Assembly (NCBI GenBank): GCA_021186555.1 | Contig: JAJKFL010000014.1 | Coordinates: forward strand, 24,559,033 to 24,623,032 | Length of the DNA: 64,000 bases | Reading direction: 5' to 3' | From: Reticulitermes speratus | Taxonomy: Eukaryota > Arthropoda > Insecta > Blattodea > Rhinotermitidae | In this document: in pieces, positions 49,735-60,600 of the stretch | Layout of the letters: the number at the start of each line of letters is the position of its first letter | How positions within the stretch are numbered: position 1 is the first letter of the stretch | Notes under the pieces: model-generated | Database searches by the model: none | The model's input: the letters and a program-made list of their open reading frames with translations, nothing else | Told to the model about the DNA's origin: nothing | Program-made: the position numbers and the translations under genes

Positions 49735-50399
49735 GCGGCAAGAAGTCAGTGAAAGAAGTGTAGTGCATTTGTTGGATTGAAATAAAATTAATTATTATCA
49801 AAAATGCACGGTATATATAATATAAAATGATTAAGTTAGTTTATTTTTACACGTACAGTTCTACCTGCCTATTTTTATATACAACATGTGCAATAAATAT
49901 ATACCGATAATAATAAGAAAATGTTATAAAACTAGAAGGAATTCACAATTTAGTCTACGGCGTAGCTCCTTTAGCACACCTAAAAAAATAATTAGTGCTA
50001 TAATGCATGTTTCCATAGATAAACAGCTCATAAGTTTTCCAAATTGCTTCGGCGTTCTGTTTCATCTTTGTCAGCGAAAGGGTTAAAAGACGTTTTCTCA
50101 TTTCATATGTTTCCGCTGGCAACACAGCACTGTTATGGGCAACCTGTTGGCCCCAGGGAGCTATGGGTTGAGCGGGCCTTCTCTATGCCTTCGGATAAAT
50201 TTTGACCTCTGTCAGAGGGAACCCAAAAGAATGTGTCATTTCATGGCCATCCTTACAGCGGATGACGCAAAAGCATGATAACAGTCTTAGATCTAGTGGT
50301 TCAGAACATACAGTCAACGCGTCTCTAGTAAGAGTGTAAATAGGCATGTGAGGGTCGCTTTCGATTTTTGTACAGAGAAGTGTATTCTGTCATACAACA

Positions 50400-50535
50400 G
50401 TTGTTTGGTAAATTTATCCCTATGCAGGCCACGAAGGTATATGGGGGGGGGGGGTGGAGGTATAAATCCACTAATTCGTAATGACGGCACTAGATGCAGG
50501 TGAGTAACCGGCTTCATCCCCGGCCACTCTACAGT
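50400..50535 (-). mobile_element. SINE family A tail fragment
   Basis: CCCTATGCAGGCCACGAAGG, a poly-G run, GGTATAAATCCACTAATTCG and CACTAGATGCAGGTGAGTAA. Only the 3' third. Confidence 0.65.
50443..50454. repeat. Poly-G tract
   Basis: Twelve G inside a SINE family A tail. Confidence 0.9.
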
Positions 50536-51329
50536 TGTTTGACGGTAAATTCACGTCTGTGACGTACACCTGCACGTTTATGCAGATCCAGGGAGCACAC
50601 CATCTCACTGATACTACACTGACAATTAACAGGGCAGGTCTGCCCATTGGTGATTTGTCGCAATTCCGAGTGTAACAGCCGCAACCTCAGTCTAAAGAAG
50701 AGCTGTACGGTACATGGCATATGGTTTGATAATATTCAAATAGATCTTGGATAAATAATGTTTGTGGTGTGTGTTGTGTGTGTGAATGTAGACATTACAT
50801 ACAACTAGCTAAATATACATTCCAGTGGCGGGCATTTATGGTAATATAATGATCTTTCATTTTACCTTAAAAAAATAAATTTATTGACCAGCAGAATACT
50901 TGTCAACTGCACAAGAATATGCAGCACCATGGAACTAGTTATGTTATGGCCAGCTTAGGCAATTCATGTAAAATAAATCCTGTTCCAATTGTGGCTGGAG
51001 GTATCTGAGTTAGGTCACGACGATTCACACCAGTCCTTTCCGTCGACAATACGTATGAAGATGACGTAAGGACTATTTGCAGCCTTAAGTAAGATGTCTA
51101 TATGAGGCCAGCATGTAAACTGGAATTCATGGAAGAAATGAAGTGTTCGGTGGCACGCAAAGCCATTCGCCTCATGCGTAGAAAATGGCATTTAGAGCCA
51201 GGCAATTAAATATCACTTCCGTTGGTTGCTGATGACGTCCTGCGGTGTTCTGTAGAACACATTACTGGACTCACAAGTGGCATGCGGCTGTGGGCTATCT
51301 GACTCTGCACGCGTTCAGCAAAGGTTTGT
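50536..51329. other. No gene recognised
   Basis: No repeat family recognised apart from a short TG run near 50762-50785. Confidence 0.45.
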
Positions 51330-51660
51330 CTGCGAATATCGTCAAACTTCCTTCTTCTTCAGTGGCATTTAGTCCAATGCGGACCTTCGCCTTCTTAATG
51401 GCCCTCTCCCAGTCCACTCTTACTCTATCCGACTGTTCCGAGGCCACATTTTAGGATTCCTAACGGTCAGCTTTTTACAGTGACAGGTTGTCAGCCTGAC
51501 GCCCAACCCCCAACCTGGAGGGCCAGTCCACCGAATTTATAACCCCCGGGGCAGGGTGGCCCAGCTATACCCCAGGCACTGGATACCCATTTTGGTCGCC
51601 TTTTACGACCTGCATGGGCTGCAGTGGGACTATTCTTTTTCCCGGTCACCACACGGGGAC
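51330..51660 (-). mobile_element. Probable LINE 5'-region fragment
   Basis: The minus strand starts with a CCGTGTGGTGACCGGGAAAA-type leader, then GTCCCACTGCAGCCCATGCA, GTCGTAAAAGGCGACCAAAA and a GGGTATCCAGTGCC stretch. This resembles 5' leaders of RTE-like or similar LINEs. A short frame upstream of VDWERAIKKAKVRIG type follows at lower coordinates. The family assignment is tentative. Confidence 0.4.
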
Positions 51661-52289
51661 TTCAAACTTCCACCACATCCAAAAATATTTATAATACAGG
51701 CAGGGTGCAGCTGGGCGGGGGGAGTGGTGTAGCCACCCCGGGCGGCAGAGTCTAAGGGACGGCAAAATTGGCGGCAAAATAAAATTGTAAATAAAAAAAA
51801 AATATTCTCTAAGCTCCACAAATTTTAAAATAATGAGACGAAAGAAATTTACAAAATTATTGTAATATTTATAGTTTATAAATTCTCTCAGAGGCGGTCA
51901 TTGTGACTACTCGCCCCGGGCGGCAACAACCCTAGCTACGCCATTGAATACAGGTACTTTATTTAATGACACAACGCATTACTCTACACTCAGACCCATT
52001 CGTTTGACGGCAGGCAGCACAGCCATCGCCGCTGTTCCAATTTGCCGTGAGTGAGGGAAATGTGCTTTAATTCAATGCACTGCGGTTAACATCACGTACT
52101 CGCCATATTTAAGAAACATGACTAGAAATAGTTTCCTTCGACTCGCAAATACGCATCACGTCTAACAAAAACTTTAGTGCTCGTCGAAATTCGGCTGATG
52201 AAATTGAAAAGGCTGTGTTCTGAATGCTTTATTTCAGATCGTCTTCCCTGTTAGGATTAGTGCTATCCCGCACATTCATGCTTTAACAT
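51661..52289. other. No gene; unidentified repeats
   Basis: GGCGGCAAAA and CCCCGGGCGGCA motifs occur at both 51737-51785 and 51913-51930 in a way that suggests an unclassified repeat. Confidence 0.4.
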
Positions 52290-52515
52290 GCCCCACATAT
52301 AAAAAAAGCATGGGTTCAGATCTGGCTAAAGAGGAGGCCAGAATCCCCTGCTTGTTATTCTCTCAACAAAACCATTCCCTAAACAACGCACAGGAATTGT
52401 TGCGGCGTCAGCCCTGCACTGCCTTGCTGGAAAAAAAAGCACAGGTTCTCTTGTAATCCGACAGGTGTTTAAAATGGTGTCAGAATGTGTGTTACATTTA
52501 GGTGTAAAGTTTTTA
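52290..52515 (-). pseudogene. Mariner-type transposase fragment, same family as 59.9-60.6 kb
   Basis: Aligned by eye to 59930-60170, it has the same order of blocks on the minus strand (HTF..., SDY.RT, then CALFREWF, LARSEP). Decayed, with stops. The directly adjacent MITE starts at about 52545. Confidence 0.55.
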
Positions 52516-52544
52516 TCTCAGGAGAATACAAGGCAGGAAATGTA

Positions 52545-53048
52545 GGTATAAACGTAACATTAATGCGCGCTCGCGTAACCATTGTTGCCGTGGAAAAGCA
52601 ATAAGTATTACATATTCTGCCTGTCTGCCTCAGTTATCCGGCAAGCAAAGCGCATGCGCCGTATTATACTATCAGCTGTGGCCTGTCTGACTCTACCATA
52701 TTTATCCACATTATCTCATAAAAGGCACGACTTTCCGAAAAATAAATTATTAACCTTAAAAGGTGTTTTGATTTTTCTCTACAGCTTTTGTCCAAAACAT
52801 TTCTCATTCTAAGAAGAATTCAGCGAGATACGAGTATTATTAAAAGGTACATTCGTCTTCATGTAAAGTACTCGTTATTTTTGTCAAATTTGAAAGGAAC
52901 ATAAATTTTCTCGACAGATTTTCGAAAAATTCTCAAATATCAAATTTCATGAAAATCCCTCCAGTGGGAGCCGAGTTGTTCCATGCGGACAGACAGACAC
53001 GACGAAATTAATAGTCTCTTCTTGCAATTTTGCGAATGCGCATAAAAT
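52545..53048 (+). mobile_element. MITE family C, full-length copy 2
   Basis: Collinear with copy 1 over about 500 bp. The left end has GCGCGCTCGCGTAACC and the right end CAATTTTGCGAATGCGCATA. Non-coding. Confidence 0.8.
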
Positions 53049-53639
53049 GGGCCCAGTAATCCAAGATGTGCCTATTCCACTACACACACCAAATTCAGCA
53101 TCATATAATGGCATATCGATCCAAGGATTTTCTCGGTAACATCTCTAATCTAACATCAAATTCCTACGGTCTTTCCTCAGCACCTTATCTTCTGCGCGTT
53201 CTCATTGCTGTCTAGAATTGAACCCTTTGCCTATGTGTTTAGAAGATAAATCCTTTCGTTCATATTTCTATGTGGCCTACGCTGACATATACTAAAATTC
53301 GCGGAATGGGCAGTTGATGCCTCTTCGAGCCACACTAATCAAGATAACGTTTAATAATCTCACTTTAAATACTTGTACCAAACTTGTTAAAACTAATTTT
53401 TTTTTCTTGAAAAGTGTCTGCTAAAGTAAATATTTTCGATTTCCATAATTTTGTGTTAGTTTACATAAAGATGGACACAAAGTACATCCTCCAAACGGGT
53501 GGTCAGCTCGCTACAGAAATCGTACGGTGAGACACATACGTACCTGCGTCACATATCTATGCACATACCTTAACCCTCTACTGTAGAGGCTACGGCTATC
53601 AGAGAATACAGAAAGGAAAGGCATAAATTAAAAGCAAAT

Positions 53640-53805
53640 TCACGTAACATGTTTTAGGGCAGATCACTCTATAAATATTTATAAGAAAATGTTTATTAAT
53701 TTTGGAGATGAACCATGAGGACGGGCGGACGGACAGACGAGAGCCAGATCTTGCAATTATGTATTCACCTTATGCACTTTTCGAAGAGGGCATAAAATGA
53801 CAGGG
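53640..53805 (+). mobile_element. MITE family C-like fragment
   Basis: It has a GAGGACGGGCGGACGGACAG stretch followed by TTGCAATTATG and GAAGAGGGCATAAAATG, resembling the right end of family C. Very decayed. Confidence 0.4.
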
Positions 53806-55109
53806 GAAACAAACACGAAAACAAACCTAAGCAAACATAGTTACAGATTATTCTTACTAGCGATTATAATATATACCATTTTTTATCACGTACGGACACT
53901 ACCGGTAAAGCTTGTCAGCTGTTATCAGAATTGTACTGGCAAGGTAGAGGCAGACGGGGATGCAGAACAGGGTCAGCTCTAACCATATTTATTTTATTTA
54001 ACATCCTAGTCAGACAAATTCAAAAGGTTTCTGACGACGGTGTGAGTACATTACACTCAAGAATTACTTGGTTTCTGGACTTTGTCCATTTTGTTGCACA
54101 AGGTTGCGGGAACTGGAAGCTTTCCCTTCGTCAGGTAAAAGGCTGCAGAGACATGTAATCGTCTAGATCTGGAGAAATATTTATTTTCAATCACTATACA
54201 ACACACATCATTTAACTAGAAATGTATACGCAACTAGTATCAAGTTTTTGGCACTGCATATAATAGAAAATATGCAATAACAATTGTGGTAGTATCTGCA
54301 ATAAGTCATGATTTTGTTTCGGTACTAACGATTTCGGCTATTCTTCTGTTTTATTTAGTGCCAGGTCTTCTTGGGCATTCCCACAATTTTTTGTATATTT
54401 TCTCTTACTTTCTACTAACAAAACCCGATCCCAGGTGCACGTATATATGTAGTTAACTGAACTGGATTGTCTAGTTATTTACCAAGAAAAACTACTTCCA
54501 TAACTCAGTGGATGTCTTAAAACTATTTCATCTACAGACGAGAACAGGTCCAATTTCAGAAATGTTACGTTTGTTGTTGAATACCAGAAAATGGACCAAT
54601 GCCGGAAACCAGACTTTCCTAAATGTAAGGCAGTAGCTAAGAGCTGAAGTCCACCCGACCATAAACTACGAATGGCGGCTTCTGCGCATGCAGGCTCAGA
54701 ATTATAGCCACGACGGGCAACACAGACGTAGGGAATCACTTCACTTCAATGATAACCCCGATTCCTAGATGATCCATCTACTAGAATTGGCTCTTCCTGC
54801 CGTCAGGAGCTCTCCATATAGGAACTCGGACATAAGTGGACTGAATCACGGGATATAATGATTACGTAACCTAATTAGCTTCTTGGTGTCAGCTACTCAG
54901 TGTTCACAGTTCGTCAAGGACAAAATAAGAACGGACAACTTCAAACCGAAAGTACGAAAAGGATATGCATGAGCATAATGAATTTTTGTTGCTAATAATT
55001 TCTGACATTCGTTTTTCTGTTTTACATTTTATGAAACCGTGTACCATGTGGGTACCAGCGTCTGGAAAAAATGTACTGCCTGGTAACTAAATGTAAAGTT
55101 CTCTCTATA
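53806..55109. other. No gene recognised
   Basis: Unique-looking. Short frames at 53797-54158 and 54739-54479 have no motif. Confidence 0.45.
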
Positions 55110-55275
55110 AACGCCACGATGGCATATTGGGGATTGGAGATCTAGCTCCATTTATTCCTAAGCTTTGGCAATAGACGATGATAAGTGGTTAGCTTCACGC
55201 CCCAGCCGCTTTACACGGGGGCAAAGAGCCCCAGTGTACCCATTGGATATGAGGCTGGGTGGGCCCCTAGAGCCA
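55110..55275 (-). mobile_element. SINE family A fragment
   Basis: GATCTAGCTCCATTTATTCC, CTTCACGCCCCAGCCGCTTT, CCATTGGATATGAGGCTGGG, TGGGCCCCTAGAGCC. Head missing. Confidence 0.7.
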
Positions 55276-55684
55276 CATATCAAATAAAGAAAGGAATATG
55301 TTACTGTACTCTCAGGAAACCGAAGTGTCATTTAACACAGTAACATGGCCACTCCACAGTTCCTGCACATCCACCACATACTGGCTACTTCCTAGCTAGC
55401 GCGCGCACAAACACACACATATTCATAGACACAGTACAAAACCTCCAAATGCTGTTCTGTAGAACTTTAATTTGTTTCTTATTGCGCTGCGATCCTGTTA
55501 TTCTAGGCCTTCGTTCAGATGTAAAATAATTAATCAAACCCAATCCTAAGTACTACTTCGCTGTCTAAAATTTAACTCCTTAAAGCTCAGTGGTTACTAC
55601 ATGTATCACCATATTCAATATCAAAGAACTTTTTAGTTTTTTGCATAAGTATGTTTCCGTGTTTCTCAGAAAAAAATAACCATT

Positions 55685-55755
55685 ATTTCCCTAAACAGCA
55701 TAACCGATTGGTCTTTGTAATGGATAGAGGATGTTCTCTGTGAGGTAGCCCATAT
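55685..55755 (+). repeat. Family I repeat fragment
   Basis: ATTTCCCTAAACAGCATAAC, CGATTGGTCTTTGTAATGGA, TGTTCTCTGTGAGGTAGCCC. Matches 62190-62262. Confidence 0.45.
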
Positions 55756-55929
55756 AAATCCGAAATAATTTAAGTCTTCAACGAATTAATAAATGTTACT
55801 AAGTGCAAGTTCAAAGAATCGTGGTTAATAATTCACAGGGTCTTACGTGTACACACATGAGCAGGGTGAAGCTGAGCCCCTTGCTGCTAGATCCTGAAAC
55901 GGGTCTATTCTACCCGCCCCTACTAAGAG

Positions 55930-55985
55930 ACGAGTACGGAGCATTGGTGACATGATGATGGCAGAAGAATACTGAAATGCCATGA
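55930..55985 (-). mobile_element. SINE family D scrap
   Basis: CGGAGCATTGGTGACATGAT and GCAGAAGAATACTGAAATGC. A short inverted remnant only. Confidence 0.35.
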
Positions 55986-56414
55986 GACAATTCTGGTTCC
56001 CTAAATATTATAGAGTAAGAGAGAATTGTTTAATAAATTTGTAGCCATCCACAGGCATGTTCTGAATGCACGTGGTGTGGGCCAAATTTAAAGTAATGTG
56101 TTCTGTAATTGTCTAAATTTCCGAGCGACGTAAACCATCACACTTAAACAGAAGTTGCTTGCGTGAACTAAACGACAGACATTTGTGCTAACTAACACGT
56201 TGTTGAAGAATAGGAAACTTTTGTGAAACGCTGACATCCGTTTGTAGCCCGGAATTCCCTGCTCAAGGTTAAGAAACTTGCCGGCTATTCGCATTAAATA
56301 CAATCTTGAGAAAAATTTGCACAAGCTTCTGTTTTGGAACACACGACAGAACACGTAGCACGGGAGATGGAGAAGCTAACGTGAATATAAAGTCTTAGAA
56401 AACCAGAAGGGTTG

Positions 56415-56575
56415 ATGTCACTTGAAGATCTTGGTATGGATGAGAAGATAATATTAAAACGGGGCTTAAAGAAATAGGGTATCAGTTTACGGACTGCATT
56501 CAGTTGGCTAAGGAAAGTATAGAATGGCAGATTATTGTAAATGTGTGGGTGAAATTTTTAGTCACTAAATATTAA
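56415..56575 (+). mobile_element. LINE 3'-tail fragment
   Basis: It contains GGATGAGAAGATAATATTAA, then AACGGGGCTTAAAGAAATAG and TTGGCTAAGGAAAGTATAGA, collinear with the 36.8-kb copy. Short and decayed. Confidence 0.7.
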
Positions 56576-56579
56576 AGCA

Positions 56580-57649
56580 GATGATGCATATTTATCATGC
56601 CCTACAACGATCTCGATAAAGCAGAGCCCTTCTTGAGAACTCAACAGTCACTCCTCTCTTCAAGTCCTAGGCCCTGTCTAACACTTCTTTAAAATATTAG
56701 TTTGTAACGCCTTCATTCTAAAGAACCAGCCACTCTCGATTGTAAAATATTGTTTCATGTGTTTTATTTTCCGTATTATTATTATTATTATTATTATATT
56801 ATTATTATTATATTTGCAGCTATTTCCATCCGCAGCCTAAAAACACACCTTGCCGCGATAAAAAGAAAGGCGCTTTAAATGGATATTTTAAGTATAATAT
56901 TAAAACCAATAATAACAACAACATAATTGAGTGTGAGACAAGCTCTTTTATGCATATAGGAATCATGTCACTTTCAGGTATAAGACATTCTACTTCAGAA
57001 CAACCTGACCACCAAGAAACAGTGACACGAGCCTTTCCTCTTAATTGCCCTCAAGTCACACCATTCGTATCCTTGCACACGTGCCTTAAAAATACTGCTT
57101 CCGACAAAATACGAGGTGTGGCAGAATTGTTACCCGTTATATTTACAATTAACACTGTCTCCTACAGTGACAATTTACTGACTACTAGATTCTTGTTTAG
57201 TGGGCTACAAAACTCAGATTTCAAGACAATAATTAGTAGAAAATTCGTAACACATAAACTACTAGTATTTAGTACAATTAGCTATATACCAGAGACAAAT
57301 ACCTCTTGACCGAAAGAGGTCAAAGCTAAAGCAAAACATGCAGTGGAGTTTTGCGGCATTCGATCTACATATTACGACGCCGCATAAGTAAAGCGTGAAA
57401 AGGTTGGATAAATGAGACTGAGGGCTGTCATGGACCCGCAATCCTGTTTGCCTGTTTGACACCAATGACTTCAGTCTCCTGTGATAAGAAGAGGTATGGC
57501 CTGGTAAACAGACACAACTATTCCACTCATTTGACCGCCCATTTATGAAGTTATTAATTATGCCACAGTACATTTACTTGTACACAAAAGTGAAACAAGT
57601 AACTGCAAGATCACGATATTCTTTATTGTGACGCTGTGTACTTTTTTAC
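56580..57649. other. No gene recognised
   Basis: ATT microsatellite, otherwise unique-looking. A 119-codon frame at 56950-57309 shows no motif. Confidence 0.45.
56776..56818. repeat. (ATT)n microsatellite
   Basis: About 13 ATT units with one slip in the middle. Confidence 0.92.
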
Positions 57650-57765
57650 CTTTCTCCTTCACCCTGAAGATGGAGGCAGCAGGTTTTTCCGAAACGTCTA
57701 TACCATTCTACGAAACTGCACGGCGCCACAGCCCAGAAAACCCGTGATCTTGATATTCACCTCTC
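57650..57765 (+). mobile_element. CTGAAGATGGAGGCAG repeat (family 3), copy
   Basis: CTGAAGA (57664-57670), T, GGAGG ... TTTCC, GAAAC, GTC, followed by TATACCATTCTACGAAACTG and CACGGCGCCACAGCCCAG. The same downstream sequence recurs at 33570-33610. The hammerhead-like geometry is weaker than in families 1 and 2. Confidence 0.5.
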
Positions 57766-58029
57766 TGACAGCCTCAAATCTCACCGCTGTATCTGCAATT
57801 TCAATGGAGTTAAAAAAAAATCTAAGCAAGTCGAATTAGGAATGTATGCGTAGTTTGTAATCCATCTAGCTTTGTCAGACCCACCTACGAAGACTTTCTT
57901 CGCAAACCGCTTCCGGCCCAGGGGGCTTATCTCTTCCACATCGATGTAGAATTTTCACTATCAGAATATTTCCCTTTAGTTATTTATAACATTTTTAACC
58001 CTCTGCATACTGACTTACACATACCATAT

Positions 58030-58047
58030 ATACATATATATCTACAA

Positions 58048-58084
<37 letters not shown>
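58030..58084. repeat. (AT)n microsatellite
   Basis: TATA-rich start, then an uninterrupted AT run of about 30 bp. Confidence 0.92.
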
Positions 58085-58089
<5 letters not shown>

Positions 58090-58199
58090 GAAAGTATTTT
58101 TCTGTCCAATGCTCTCCGATTGCCGATACAGCATTGCTTTTTGGAAGGTTCCCAGGCTCCGTCCATTTGTGCTTCTGGCAAGAGTAACATGCAGATGAA

Positions 58200-58380
58200 G
58201 ATGAATATGGAGCATTGGTGAAATATTACTGACAGGAGAAAACCGAAGAATTCGGAGAAAAATCTCTTCTACTGCTACTTTGTCCGCCACAAATCGCACA
58301 TGGACTGACCTCGGATCGCATCCAAGCTTCCGTGGTGAAAGGCAGGCTACGAACTGCCTGAATCATGGCATGGCCCATGT
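58200..58380 (-). mobile_element. SINE family D copy, decayed
   Basis: ATGGAGCATTGGTGAAATAT, GGAGAAAACCGAAGAATTCG, TCCGCCACAAATCGCACATG, then a head remnant ending CATGGCATGGC. Inverted relative to 5227. Confidence 0.7.
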
Positions 58381-58609
58381 ATTATAGTTCCTACCTCAAA
58401 GAGAACATAGCCAATCTTCGACCAACCAAGTCATGCAATTTCCACAACCGATCTCGAATTTTCGCTATCAGAACAAGTCCTATATTCATAGCACTTCTAT
58501 TAACCATTTGAAGAAGTACATTTAAATTACATAAAAATTTATTTCATACCTCACATAGGGCACAATCCATCAAAGACCAAACAGTCGATACAATTTGTGT
58601 AAATAATGA

Positions 58610-58725
58610 CACTTATTGCGAGAATCGTATGACACACATAAATGCACTATGTGGCAAAATGCAGAGATTCTTCACGTTACACGAGGTGGTACATGAAGTT
58701 ACCACTTGGCTTTTAACGTTTAATC
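58610..58725 (-). repeat. Family I repeat fragment
   Basis: TTGCGAGAATCGTATGACAC, AAATGCACTATGTGGCAAAA, TGCAGAGATTCTTCACGTTA. Matches part of 29815-30010. Confidence 0.45.
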
Positions 58726-59149
58726 TACTAAATCAATTTTAAGGATGCAAAGTCCGGTCCTAGGCCTCGTAATTCTCTCTTGAGAAAATGTATTTAATGT
58801 AATTAATGTTGGCTTCAGACAGGCGTTCTCCCGGTCGGGAAAAGTATTCATCTTCGAGGTATGAAGAAGGAATTCTGCCCACCCGACTGCGACCTTCGAC
58901 ATTTTTTCTACCATGAAGTACCTTCAGAGATGCAAACTAAGCTCTTCTTCATTATTCACGCTCAGAACTAACAAATACATAGAGCTATAAGCATACAAGC
59001 GTTTAAATTTAAGAGACTTTTCTTGAATTCCTGTATAGCAGTTGGCCTGACTATATCAAAGGAACCTTGTAAGCATTCTGTTAAGAAATAAGTCAGGTAT
59101 TTGTGACCGAATAACATAAGTTATTATACACCCTATGTAACCAAGATCT
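58726..59149. other. No recognised feature
   Basis: Nothing recognisable. Confidence 0.45.
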
Positions 59150-59335
59150 AAACTAGCAGCTTAGCAGAGCATTAACATATCTGACCTGTGTGCAGTAGTT
59201 TCCCAGTTCAAATCCCGACGGGGACCAGGGTAAGATTTTTCGGTTTCACCAGACCCTACGGGCGGACTCTGGGACTAAGACCACTTCCTTTTACTCATTT
59301 CCCAAATCATAGTCCAAAATTACCTCCCCACATGT
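59150..59335 (+). mobile_element. tRNA-like SINE fragment
   Basis: CAGCTTAGCAGAGCATTAAC, CCAGTTCAAATCCCGACGGG (B box), GGTAAGATTTTTCGGTTTCA. Probably a tRNA-derived SINE with a short body. Confidence 0.45.
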
Positions 59336-59899
59336 AAACAGTTAGTACAGAATCGTGAAATAATACATTAGAATTTAAATGAATTACTCAGTTTAGTTCA
59401 TGTGACAATTATGCGAGACTGATTCCCGTCTATCAGAAGATTGATTAATAACAGAATAAAATAAAAATGGAGAAGTACATCTGTCCTGCTACAGAGTATG
59501 AATGGAAGCCGAGTAGAAAAGAAATTCACGTTATCATGCCAACATCCTGAGCATGATTCAGACGGAAGCGGAAGGACGTGTCTGTGTCATGATCCTTGCG
59601 TCATATTCACTGTTCTGCCTCCGTATGCGCTTGACTTCCACGTGACTAGAATGTAAGCACAGCGTATTTACAACAGCATGTGCAACTCAATATTTTCACC
59701 TGTACCTTACATACATACATGACTGAAGTGAGTAAAGCTTAGTCAGACAGTTAAAGACATGTGTCCGTTAAAGGGACACTAAAACTGTTTAGTCTGTAAG
59801 CTATTACTATTTGCATGACTCATGTGTATTACACAATAATCATCGTCTATTGCAAAATTCTGGCGCTTCACTCGAAAGTAAAATATGGATGAATAGATG

Positions 59900-60600
59900 T
59901 ATATCTGAATATTTCTTTTAACATGGTCAACAATTAAAAACAGCACGGGTTCAGACCTAGCAAACGTGGAAGCCACAGTCCCCTGCCTATTCCTCAGCCA
60001 CCAAAAGCTGTCACGAAACAAAGCATAAGATTCTTTTTCCTGTGTGGGCTGCATAATTGTGTTACTGGCAAAGACACAGTTCTCTCGTAATCGGACGGGT
60101 GATCATACAGTGGTGTCAGAATGTGTGTAAAATACCGGTGTGAGTGTATGGCTTCGCAAGAAAAGCCCAATAACTTTATCTGCACTCATAGCGCACCACA
60201 CGTCAACCTTAATGTAATGTAATGGCAGTTCGTAGAATAACATAAGTTTCATACGGACCAACAACTGTTATTCTGAGAGTTCACGTACCCACTGACATAA
60301 AACTAAAATTCATCGCTAAACGGAATGAGCGTGGGGTCTATTTCTTCGATTTCTCCATCACACACCGCAAGAAGGTACCGGTTCGCAAAATTCCATCTCG
60401 CTTCACGACATGTGTCGCAGACTTCGTGAACCGCAGTCGTATCATACGAATGTAAATGCAGCCGTTTTGCCCGCAATTCCTGCTGATGATGCAGACATGC
60501 TAGTTTGCTACGCAATTCGGGCCAAAGATCTTCGTGGAGATGTCTCCAGTGTAGCAATCATTTCGTCCACTTTCTCCTTAGTTAGCACGTGTCTTTTTTG
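59900..60600 (-). pseudogene. Mariner-type transposase pseudogene, central part
   Basis: Reading down the minus strand: RLHLHSYDTTAVHEVCDTC, REARWNFANRYLL, then DPTLIPFSDEF. Further on there is a shifted VNSQNNRYWS-like block, VWCAMS-like sequence near 60200, and IGRGLWLPRLLGLNPC near 59990. These match the order of mariner motifs (DEAWFHLSGYVNSQN.RYW, VGVWCA.S, IGRGGP..WP.RSPDLNP). Several frameshifts; no intact frame. Confidence 0.7.

Larger units (their letters stand above)
49478..49787. mobile_element. Near-palindromic element with a hammerhead-like core in each arm
   Basis: The arms 49478-49624 and 49640-49787 are close reverse complements (ATTTCAATC..AAATGCACTACAC through CACTCACTTTCACAAC), separated by a 15-bp spacer. 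Differences are a few substitutions and short indels. Each arm holds CTGAGGA-T-GGCACA-GGG-TGTGCC-GAAA. It is inserted in the hAT-like MITE at 49367-50175. Confidence 0.8.
49367..50175 (+). mobile_element. hAT-like MITE (family H), copy 2, split by a palindromic hammerhead element
   Basis: It starts AGGCCTGCTCAACC and ends GGTTGAGCGGGCCT, a clear inverted repeat. The left part (TGCGGGCAACTTCGGCAAAT) and right part (ACAACATGTGCAATA, GCTTCGGCGTTCTGTTTC, CTGGCAACACAGCACTGTTA) match copy 1. Between them sits the 49478-49787 palindrome, absent from copy 1. Confidence 0.78.

Noticed and set aside
49478..49787. A microRNA precursor
   Set aside because: The arms are far too long and too perfectly paired, and the unit behaves as an insertion in a MITE.
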